Source: an uncultured Collinsella sp. (GTDB taxonomy: Bacteria; Actinomycetota; Coriobacteriia; Coriobacteriales; Coriobacteriaceae). From it: DNA of 11,605 nt. The stretch spans positions 1-11,605 of the forward strand of contig URGF01000053.1 in the NCBI GenBank assembly GCA_900547285.1, written 5' to 3'. Each line of letters starts with the position of its first letter. Within the stretch, counting starts at the first letter, position 1. A model generated the notes under the pieces. The model was given only the letters and a program-made list of their open reading frames with translations. It searched no databases and had not been told where the DNA came from. The translations under genes and the position numbers were made by a program. Below, one piece after another: positions 6,155 to 11,605 of the stretch.

Positions 6155-6574
6155 CTAGAACTCTTCTTCCTCGGCGCCGGCAAGCATGTCCGCCGCCTCG
6201 CAAAGCTGAATAAACGGACGCGACCCCTCGACCGCGGCTTTGGCCTTGTCCGCATCCAGGGAATCCAGCTGTGTAACCATTTCCACCAGCAGCGGCAAGT
6301 TCATTCCGGTAATCAACGTAAACGATCCGGTGGTCTGTCTCTGAATGAATTCGTTGTTTACAGAGCCGCCAAAGATGTCAGTCACGACAAACCAAGAGTC
6401 GGCAGGGTCCCTCGTCTCCATCCATGCATCAATCAACGCCGCGACGTCCCTTGAATCGTCATCGACATAGGCGCACAGGCACTCGATTCGGTCGTTGGTG
6501 CCCATCAGAATCTCCAGAGAGCTTTTCATGCCTTGGGCGAGATAACCATGACTCGCTAGCAATATCTTATTCAT
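6155..6574 (-). CDS. PTS system mannose/fructose-family IIA component
   Basis: Cytoplasmic 139-aa protein that accepts phosphate from HPr and hands it to IIB. H9 in LLASHGYLAQGM is the expected phosphorylation site. VVTDIFGGSVNNEF (about residues 63-76) and TGMNLPLLVEM (about 89-99) are family motifs. A GGAG lies 4-5 nt before the ATG at 6574. The protein ends in an acidic AEEEEF tail, similar to the end of IIC. It is the first structural gene after the GntR-family regulator, and its upstream region holds an AT-rich imperfect dyad and a perfect palindrome that are candidate control sites. Fused IIA-IIB proteins are common in enterobacteria; here the two domains are separate genes. Confidence 0.95.
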   Translation of the reverse strand: MNKILLASHGYLAQGMKSSLEILMGTNDRIECLCAYVDDDSRDVAALIDAWMETRDPADSWFVVTDIFGGSVNNEFIQRQTTGSFTLITGMNLPLLVEMVTQLDSLDADKAKAAVEGSRPFIQLCEAADMLAGAEEEEF

Positions 6575-6597
6575 AGTTCTCCAATACCAATAGGACG

Positions 6598-6625
6598 TAC
6601 TATATTGTCATAACAAAGTATATTA
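6598..6625. promoter_or_regulatory. AT-rich imperfect dyad upstream of IIA
   Basis: TACTATA at the left edge and TATATTA at the right edge form an imperfect dyad with A/T-rich inner matches, 24-51 bp before the IIA start. On the minus strand it also contains -10-like TATACT and TATAGT, but no good -35. The 8-mer TATATTGT (6601-6608) recurs upstream of the regulator gene (7462-7469). It may be an operator of the GntR-family protein. Weak evidence in AT-rich DNA. Confidence 0.3.
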
Positions 6626-6676
6626 GCAATCTGCCCTACGTGGTGTGTCTATTTTCCAAATCCGCGAACGGTAACA

Positions 6677-6698
6677 ATTGGTCGGTAAACCGACCAAT
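6677..6698. promoter_or_regulatory. Perfect 22-bp palindrome between regulator and IIA genes
   Basis: Arms ATTGGTCGGT (6677-6686) and ACCGACCAAT (6689-6698) are perfect 10-bp inverted repeats around AA. It starts 12 bp after the regulator stop codon and lies about 100 bp upstream of IIA. As RNA it could close a 9-bp stem with a TAAA loop, but only a weak T-content follows. The TGGTC / GACCA half-sites recall operators of HutC/UTRA proteins such as DasR (TGGTC-TA-GACCA), though with wider spacing. Operator or terminator of the regulator gene: undecided. Confidence 0.55.
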
Positions 6699-6709
6699 CT
6701 ATCTCTAAT

Positions 6710-7423
6710 TTACAAGTAGAACTTCAGTCGCTCGGTGCAGTACACCTGACGGGAGATGAAAAGCGGCTCGCCGCTTGGAGCATAACGTCTATCGACAAAC
6801 AGAAGCAGCGAAGAGTCCAGCTCCACGTTAAGGTATGCCGCCTCGAGCTCGCTCGCATAGCAGACCTCGAGCGTACGCGTGTTGGGACCCATCTTGATCC
6901 CCTGGCGATCGAGTACTGCCATCAGCGAATCATCGAGGGATTCGTGCTCCAAAAAAGAAAGCGCAGCGGAATAGCTATTGGTTTCCAGCATCGTGGGCTT
7001 GCCATCCACAAGGCGCAGACGACGACTACGCAATACCTTTTGGGTATCGTCTACGCCCAGGAACTTCGCGTCTCGCAGGCTTGGGAAGTCCCAGCCCATT
7101 TCGAGAACCCTGGTAGACGCCTTTTTCCCCGCAAGTTGGCACGAATGGGTAAAGCTCTCACGGTCGTCCGCGGCATACATCTGTGTGTCCGACGAAACGA
7201 ACGTGCCCTTGCCGCGGGCTCTCTCAACAAGCCCAGCATCTTCCATTTCTTTAATTGCGGAGCGAACCGTTATTCGGCTCACGCCAAATTGCTCGATAAG
7301 CTCCGCCTCGGTCGGGAGCTTATCTCCCGGACGGTACGTGCCGTTGGCGATCGAATCAGAAAGCGCACGGACAATCTGTTTGTACAGGGGGATAACGCTA
7401 TTTGCTTCAACCATATCAACCAT
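6710..7423 (-). CDS. GntR-family (HutC subfamily, UTRA domain) transcriptional regulator
   Basis: Predicted 237-aa DNA-binding regulator. Residues about 11-76 form the GntR winged helix (IPLYKQIVRALSD, then GDKLPTEAELIEQFGVSRIT and GLVERARGKGTFV). Residues about 85-237 form a UTRA ligand-binding domain ending in the usual YCTERLKFYL-like strand. UTRA proteins often sense phosphorylated sugars, so the 6-phosphate made by the neighbouring PTS, or its cleavage product, is a reasonable effector (inference). The gene is the first of the locus, same strand as the PTS genes, and probably controls them and itself. The start is uncertain: AAAGG lies 1 nt from the ATG at 7423 and 10 nt from an in-frame ATG at 7414; the shorter form would lose three residues. 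The classical gfr operons of enterobacteria use a sigma-54 activator instead. Confidence 0.92.
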   Translation of the reverse strand: MVDMVEANSVIPLYKQIVRALSDSIANGTYRPGDKLPTEAELIEQFGVSRITVRSAIKEMEDAGLVERARGKGTFVSSDTQMYAADDRESFTHSCQLAGKKASTRVLEMGWDFPSLRDAKFLGVDDTQKVLRSRRLRLVDGKPTMLETNSYSAALSFLEHESLDDSLMAVLDRQGIKMGPNTRTLEVCYASELEAAYLNVELDSSLLLFVDRRYAPSGEPLFISRQVYCTERLKFYL

Positions 7424-7479
7424 ACCTTTGCAAGGAATCAGCAGTTTATAGATAGTTGATTTATATTGTATTAGAACTT

Positions 7480-7504
7480 TTTAGGAGTCCATATATTTCC
7501 TAAA
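7480..7504. repeat. Inverted repeat upstream of the GntR-family gene
   Basis: TTTAGGA (7480-7486) and TCCTAAA (7498-7504) are perfect 7-bp arms separated by 11 nt, 57-81 bp before the regulator start. Possible operator in the divergent region between the regulator and the peptidase gene. No convincing -35/-10 pair for the regulator was found around it. Confidence 0.35.
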
Positions 7505-7609
7505 TGATTCGGTAAACGGGGTGTTATTTCACTTTAGCGTGGTACAGCGGCTACCCGCGGCATGCGCCGTCAACCCAGCACAGCCGTCCACCAATACCGT
7601 TGCCAGTTC

Positions 7610-7641
7610 GCCGCAGAGCTGCGGCCCCATATGGGTATACT
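7610..7641 (+). promoter_or_regulatory. Promoter region of the M16 gene: two palindromes plus TATACT
   Basis: TATACT (7636-7641) is the likely -10. The -35 position (7613-7618) has no match to TTGACA; it falls inside a perfect palindrome GCCGCAG-AG-CTGCGGC (7610-7625), followed at once by CCCATATGGG (7626-7635). This suggests control by a DNA-binding protein covering the -35 region. The transcript would start near 7648. Confidence 0.45.
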
Positions 7642-7661
7642 CTCGAGGATTCGACTCGATT

Positions 7662-7677
7662 CGCCCCCGCTGGGGCG
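7662..7677 (+). other. Leader hairpin before the M16 ribosome binding site
   Basis: CGCCCC (7662-7667) pairs with GGGGCG (7672-7677) around a CGCT loop. The stem ends 2 nt before the AAAGGAG at 7680-7686. The arrangement of TATACT, about 20 nt, GC-rich stem, then ribosome binding site is the same as for the 163-aa gene at the left of the window. Confidence 0.45.
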
Positions 7678-7693
7678 TCAAAGGAGACTGCAT

Positions 7694-10600
7694 ATGCCCA
7701 CCACCTCAACCGACCCGCGCGCCGCTGCTACCGCACTGCTGGTGCCCGGTACCATCTGTCACGGTTTTGCCGTCGAGCGCTGTGAGACCGTGCCCGAGCT
7801 CGACTCTGACGCTTACGTGCTGCGCCACACCGCCTCGGGCGCTCGCCTGCTGTACCTGGCATGCGATGACGAGAACAAGGCCTTTGCCATTGGCTTTAAG
7901 ACGCCGCCGGCCGATTCCACCGGCGTGTTCCATATTCTTGAGCACTCGGTACTGTGCGGGTCGGCCAAGTTTCCCGTCAAGGAGCCGTTCGTGGACCTGA
8001 TCAAGAGCTCCATGCAGACGTTTCTCAACGCCATGACCTACCCCGACAAGACCATCTACCCCGTTGCCACCACCAACGAGCAGGATCTGTACAACTTGAT
8101 GGACGTGTACCTGGACGCGGTGTTCAACCCGGCCATCTATACCAAGCCCACCATTTTTGAGCAGGAGGGCTGGCACTACGAGCTGGACCTGCCGGAGAGC
8201 GCCGAGGGCGAAGGCGACAGCAGCTCCGCGAGCCTGCGCGAGGGCACGCTGCGCTATAACGGCGTGGTGTTCAACGAGATGAAGGGTGCGCTGTCCGACC
8301 CCATGAGCGTGCTGGACGACGCCGTCAACGCCGCGCTCTATCCCGACACCGCCTATGCGCACGAGAGCGGCGGCGACCCGCACGCGATTCCCGCGCTCAC
8401 CTACGAGCAGTTCCTGGACACACACGCGCGCCACTACAATCCTTCCAACTCCTACATCACGCTCTACGGCGACCTGGACGTGGACCGCGCCCTGGCCTTT
8501 TTGGACGAGCGCTGTCTGTCGCAGCCGAGTGCCGCAAGCCGCCGCATGGACGCAGCCGTTGCCGCCGGCGAGGACCCGTCCGCGCTGGCGCCCAATCCGC
8601 TGGGCGTGCAGGCGCCCGTGACCTGCGAGTACAAGCGCGTCGAGATGGTCACCACGCCCGAGAACGCCCTGGTGGGCCTGGGCCTTGTGTTGGGCAGCGC
8701 GCTCGACCGCAAGCGCACGATCGCGGCGGATATCCTGTTTGAGGCACTGCTGGGCTCCAACGAAGCACCGGTTAAGAAGGCCATTCTGGCCGCCGGCCTG
8801 GGCGGCAACGTGGTGAGCTACACCGCGGCCGAGAGCCTGCAGCCCTACGAGCTCATCATGCTGCAAAACGCGCAGCCCGGCGTGGCGCGCGAGCTGCGCC
8901 GCGTGTTCCAGGACGCCTGCCGCGACCTGTGCGAGCACGGAGTTCCGCGCGAGCGCCTGGAAGCCATCATCAGCAGCAACGAGTACGACCTGCGCCAGCG
9001 CGACTATGGCATCGCCGACGGCGTGGCCATTGCATGCGACGCGCTGAGCACCTGGCTCTACGATGACGACGCCGCGACGCTGGCACTCAAGTACGGCCCG
9101 GTGTACGAGGAGCTGCGAGGCGAGCTGGACGGCAGCTATTTTGAGGACCTGCTGCGCGAGCTGGTGCTGCAGAACGATCACATGGCGCTCGTCGAGCTGG
9201 TGCCGGTGGACGCCGCCGAGGGTTCGGAGGGTGCCGAGGCCATCGAGCTGGCAGCCAAGCGCGACGCCATGACCGATTCCGAGCTGGCCGACGTGGTCGA
9301 GCGCACGGCCGTGCTGCGTGCCGCGCAGGAAGCGGAAGACACGCCCGAGGCCAAGGCCACGCTGCCGCGCCTGCGCGTGTCCGACATTGGCGAGGCGCGC
9401 CCCGAGCCGCCGCTGGTCGTGGACACCACTGCGCCCATCCCCTGCCTGCGCCACGGCATCCCCACCAACCGCCTGGCCTACGCCATGCAGTATTTCGACC
9501 TGAGCTGCGTCGCGTTTGAGGACCTGCCCTATGTGACGCTGCTCTGCCGCCTGCTTAAGCAGCTGCCCACGAGCGAGCACTCGGCCGAGGAACTCGACAA
9601 CTTGCTCGCTGGCAAGCTCGGCTTTTTGAGCTTTACGACCGAGGTCATGACGCAGCCCGAAGTGGACGGTGTGCGCCCCTACCTGCTGGTGAGCGCCGGC
9701 GCCCTGTCCGAGAAGATCGACGCGCTGGCGAGTCTGCCGCGCGAGGTATGGTCGAGCACGCTTTTGGCAGATGCCGACGCCGACCGCGTGCGCGACGTGC
9801 TCACGCAGATTCGCATTGGGCTTGAGCAGGGCTTTATCAACAACGGCCACTCGGCAGCGCTCGGTCGCGCGATGAGCTACAGCTCGCCTTCTGCCGTGGT
9901 GCGCGAGCAGCTTTCGGGCGTGGACTTCTACCTGTTCCTGCGCGATTTGCTCGAGCACTTTGACGAGCGCCTGGATGACCTGCGCGCCAAGCTTGCCGAG
10001 CTGGCAGGCCGCATCTTTGTGGCCGATGGCTGCATGGCGAGCTTTACCGGCAGCAACGAGGACTTTGACGCATACTGGGATGCCGCGGGCGACCTGGGGC
10101 TGGGTGCGGGCGACGGCGCCGATGCCGGCCGCGACGCTCTCGTGGTGCCGACGCCGCGCGACCGCCACGAGGCTTTCGTCATCCCCAGCGATATCTGCTT
10201 TGCGGCAAGCGCGTGCGACCCGCGTCGCCTGGGCATCGACGTGACGGGCGCTTGGGCCGTTACCGCCAACGCACTCTCCTACGACTACCTGTGGAACGAG
10301 ATCCGCGTGAAGGGCGGGGCGTACGGCTGCGGATTCCGCGCGGCAGGTGAGCGTCAGGCGGCGTTCTACACCTACCGCGACCCGGCGATCGATCCTTCGA
10401 TTGAGCGCGTGAAGCGCGCGGGTGCATGGCTTGGCAGCTTTGAGCCCGACGAGGCCGCCTTTGAGGGCTTTATCGTGAGCTGCGTGAGCGGTATGGACGC
10501 ACCGGTGAAGCCGTACGCGCTCACCAAGCGCCGCAACACGACCTACCTGGCCGGGCTCGATCCGCACGCACGCGAGGAGCGCCGCGCCCAGATGCTCGCC

Positions 10601-10738
10601 GCCACGCCCGGTGAGCTGCGCTCGCTCGGCACCGACGTGACGCGCATCGCAGCCGAGTCGCCCACCTGCGTCTTTGGCGGCCGCGACGTCATCGCCAAGA
10701 GCAACGCCAACTTCAACGTAGTCGATCTGCTGGGCTAG
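7694..10738 (+). CDS. M16C-family zinc metallopeptidase (PreP/Cym1-like insulinase)
   Basis: Predicted 1014-aa cytoplasmic oligopeptidase that degrades peptides inside a closed two-halved chamber. The inverted zinc motif HILEH is at residues 80-84 (H80 and H84 bind zinc, E83 is the base), and the third ligand is E195 in VVFNEMKG. Between them lie KEPFVDL and TFLNAMTYPDKTIYPVAT, typical of the M16C/presequence-protease branch. A middle linker region (about 500-760) and a C-terminal inactive half follow; R871 and Y877 in the RVKGGAY motif match the Arg/Tyr pair that binds substrate in PreP. An acidic/serine insertion (about 167-181) lengthens the HXXEH-to-Glu spacing. There is no signal peptide. 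The ATG at 7694 has AAAGGAG 7 nt upstream; the frame is open 132 bp further upstream, but without such a site. The gene diverges from the GntR-family gene and shows extreme G/C third positions. Confidence 0.95.
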   Translation: MPTTSTDPRAAATALLVPGTICHGFAVERCETVPELDSDAYVLRHTASGARLLYLACDDENKAFAIGFKTPPADSTGVFHILEHSVLCGSAKFPVKEPFVDLIKSSMQTFLNAMTYPDKTIYPVATTNEQDLYNLMDVYLDAVFNPAIYTKPTIFEQEGWHYELDLPESAEGEGDSSSASLREGTLRYNGVVFNEMKGALSDPMSVLDDAVNAALYPDTAYAHESGGDPHAIPALTYEQFLDTHARHYNPSNSYITLYGDLDVDRALAFLDERCLSQPSAASRRMDAAVAAGEDPSALAPNPLGVQAPVTCEYKRVEMVTTPENALVGLGLVLGSALDRKRTIAADILFEALLGSNEAPVKKAILAAGLGGNVVSYTAAESLQPYELIMLQNAQPGVARELRRVFQDACRDLCEHGVPRERLEAIISSNEYDLRQRDYGIADGVAIACDALSTWLYDDDAATLALKYGPVYEELRGELDGSYFEDLLRELVLQNDHMALVELVPVDAAEGSEGAEAIELAAKRDAMTDSELADVVERTAVLRAAQEAEDTPEAKATLPRLRVSDIGEARPEPPLVVDTTAPIPCLRHGIPTNRLAYAMQYFDLSCVAFEDLPYVTLLCRLLKQLPTSEHSAEELDNLLAGKLGFLSFTTEVMTQPEVDGVRPYLLVSAGALSEKIDALASLPREVWSSTLLADADADRVRDVLTQIRIGLEQGFINNGHSAALGRAMSYSSPSAVVREQLSGVDFYLFLRDLLEHFDERLDDLRAKLAELAGRIFVADGCMASFTGSNEDFDAYWDAAGDLGLGAGDGADAGRDALVVPTPRDRHEAFVIPSDICFAASACDPRRLGIDVTGAWAVTANALSYDYLWNEIRVKGGAYGCGFRAAGERQAAFYTYRDPAIDPSIERVKRAGAWLGSFEPDEAAFEGFIVSCVSGMDAPVKPYALTKRRNTTYLAGLDPHAREERRAQMLAATPGELRSLGTDVTRIAAESPTCVFGGRDVIAKSNANFNVVDLLG

Positions 10739-10750
10739 CCACAGCAAGCA

Positions 10751-10789
10751 AAACCACCACAAAGGGGACAGGCACCTTTGTGGTGGTTT
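10751..10789 (+). repeat. Long hairpin 1 downstream of the M16 gene
   Basis: Perfect 15-bp arms AAACCACCACAAAGG (10751-10765) and CCTTTGTGGTGGTTT (10775-10789) enclose the 9-nt loop GGACAGGCA. It starts 12 bp after the M16 stop. There is no U-run beyond the TTT of the stem, so it is at best a weak terminator. With hairpin 2 it may be part of a dispersed palindromic (REP-like) repeat unit. Confidence 0.65.
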
Positions 10790-10806
10790 CGACATTTGCC
10801 CAGATA

Positions 10807-10845
10807 AAACCTGCCAAAATAAACCTGTCCCTTTTTGGTAGGTTT
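10807..10845 (+). repeat. Long hairpin 2 upstream of the cyclo-ligase gene
   Basis: AAACCTGCCAAAA (10807-10819) pairs with TTTTGGTAGGTTT (10833-10845) over 13 positions with one G-U pair; the 13-nt loop holds CCTGTCCC (10824-10831). That octamer is the exact reverse complement of GGGACAGG (10765-10772) around the loop of hairpin 1. The stem ends directly before the purine-rich ribosome binding site at 10846-10856, so its folding could affect translation of the next gene. Confidence 0.6.
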
Positions 10846-10861
10846 GGGAGAGGGGGCTGGA

Positions 10862-11458
10862 ATGGATAAGGCTGAGTTGCGGCGGGCGGTGATTGCTCGG
10901 CGCGATGCTCTTGATTTGGACTTGCGGGCAGCGAAGTCTGCTGATATCTGTGCACGGCTGGTTGAGCTGCTGGGCCGCTTGGATGCCGCGGCGCCGCGCA
11001 CCGTTGCCGTCTATGCCGCGATGGGTTCCGAGGCAGACCCTGCCGCGTTTGCCGCTGCGGCCGCCGCGCGCGGCTGGCGCGCAGCCTATCCGTGCATGCT
11101 CTCGGCAGCCGAAGCCGCAGCTTGTGGCCAGCGTATGTGCATGCGGGCAGTTGCCGCCGACGATGCGTCCGCGGCTCCGTTTATCACTCATCCCACGCGA
11201 GCCTTCGCTGCCGCGGACATCGGCAGCAACCGCTTCCCCATCGTGCCTGCCGAAGCACTCGACATGATTGTTGTGCCGCTCGTGGCCTTCGACCAAACCG
11301 GCGCGCGCCTGGGCTACGGCGGCGGCTGCTACGACCGTTACCTGTCCATGCTCTCGCCCGCATGTCAAATCGTCGGCATCGCCTTTGACGAACAGCGCAT
11401 CGACCACGTCCCCACCGACGTCCACGACCTGCCGCTGCCCAACATCGTCAGCGCCTAA
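10862..11458 (+). CDS. ygfA: 5-formyltetrahydrofolate cyclo-ligase
   Basis: Predicted 198-aa cytoplasmic enzyme (MTHFS) that uses ATP to convert 5-formyltetrahydrofolate to 5,10-methenyltetrahydrofolate, returning a storage or inhibitory folate to one-carbon metabolism. The length is normal for the family. Signature motifs are VVPLVAFDQTGARLGYGGG (137-155) continuing to CYDRYL, then GIAFDEQ (172-178) and VPTDVHDLPL (183-192). The N-terminus (KAELRRAVIARRDAL) is the usual basic helix. The ATG at 10862 is chosen because GGGAGAGGGGG ends 5 nt upstream; the frame is open a further 27 bp, but that part lies in hairpin 2. The gene is probably expressed separately from the M16 gene, since two hairpins lie between. 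An Ala-rich stretch (61-69) is typical of GC-rich genomes. Confidence 0.93.
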   Translation: MDKAELRRAVIARRDALDLDLRAAKSADICARLVELLGRLDAAAPRTVAVYAAMGSEADPAAFAAAAAARGWRAAYPCMLSAAEAAACGQRMCMRAVAADDASAAPFITHPTRAFAAADIGSNRFPIVPAEALDMIVVPLVAFDQTGARLGYGGGCYDRYLSMLSPACQIVGIAFDEQRIDHVPTDVHDLPLPNIVSA

Positions 11459-11485
11459 ATGTCGTTGTATCGCACCCGCAAGATA

Positions 11486-11547
11486 AGCGTGGAAAAACTC
11501 CCACTTTGGGACTGTTCGGGGGCAAAAAACGGGAGATTATCCACGCT
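11486..11547. repeat. Long inverted repeat downstream of the cyclo-ligase gene
   Basis: Outer arms AGCGTGGA (11486-11493) and TCCACGCT (11540-11547), and inner arms CTCCC (11498-11502) and GGGAG (11531-11535), pair perfectly around a symmetrical 4x4 internal loop (AAAA / ATTA). The 28-nt apex can hold a further small stem TCCCA/TGGGA (11499-11511) in competition. It follows the cyclo-ligase stop by 27 bp and has no U-run. Possible dispersed repeat or structured 3' end. In 11548-11605 I see nothing I can assign. Confidence 0.55.
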
Positions 11548-11605
11548 CATGGTGGCGCGCGCAGACGTGGTGTAAGAGCGTCCCGAGGTCCGTCGCTGCA
11601 AGTCC

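Noticed and set aside
6571..6709. Sigma-54 promoter upstream of IIA, as in enterobacterial gfr operons
   Set aside because: No GG/GC pair with -24/-12 spacing and flanks is visible, the local regulator is GntR-type, and actinobacteria generally lack sigma-54.
7706..11425. Very long minus-strand open frame (about 1239 codons) opposite the M16 and cyclo-ligase genes
   Set aside because: It mirrors genes with clear catalytic motifs. Open antisense frames of this size arise from extreme G/C third-position bias; the translation is His/Gln/Ala/Val-rich without recognisable domains and spans an intergenic region with hairpins.
11459..11575. 38-codon + strand frame starting directly after the cyclo-ligase TAA
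   Set aside because: No ribosome binding site, runs through the inverted repeat, and the opposite strand is equally open. Better explained as a repeat element than as a gene.

Overview
The window looks like chromosomal DNA of a gut actinobacterium of class Coriobacteriia, most probably Collinsella or a close relative. This is an inference from GC-rich genes with strong G/C bias at third codon positions, several mannose-family PTS genes, a large M16C peptidase, TATACT-type -10 boxes, and intergenic hairpins carrying GGGACAGG / CCTGTCCC loops. No RNA gene, CRISPR array or insertion sequence is visible.

Layout. (1) 1-65 is the last codons of an upstream gene. An orphan 163-aa protein of unknown function follows on the + strand (190-681), with its own -10 box and a leader hairpin. 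(2) A bulged inverted repeat (728-776) lies between this gene and a convergent minus-strand gene (782-2248). That gene encodes an AlbA_2/Schlafen-type domain, a GHKL-like ATP-binding domain and a C-terminal winged helix, probably a regulator. (3) Its upstream region (2255-2599) contains the most striking non-coding structure of the window: two copies of a ~69-bp module built from ATCTCTC repeats, 165 bp apart, flanking a possible promoter. (4) 2600-7423 on the minus strand is one catabolic locus, in transcription order: HutC/UTRA-type GntR regulator, PTS IIA, PTS IIB, terminator, SIS-domain sugar-phosphate deglycase, intercistronic hairpin, PTS IIC, PTS IID, terminator. (5) On the + strand a divergent M16C metallopeptidase (7694-10738) is followed, after two tandem hairpins, by 5-formyltetrahydrofolate cyclo-ligase (10862-11458). 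Another long inverted repeat closes the window.

How it works together. The PTS/SIS locus resembles the glucoselysine/fructoselysine (gfr-type) systems, in which a mannose-family PTS imports an Amadori compound as its 6-phosphate and an FrlB/FraB-like SIS enzyme splits it into glucose-6-phosphate and an amino acid. The SIS protein has the Glu/His pair at the FraB/FrlB spacing (E227 and H243) and the family C-terminus. The locus differs from the classical gfr operons in three ways: only one deglycase, a GntR/UTRA regulator instead of a sigma-54 activator, and the deglycase placed between IIB and IIC behind a terminator. The exact substrate cannot be decided from sequence. The peptidase and folate genes are housekeeping-type and not obviously linked to the PTS locus.
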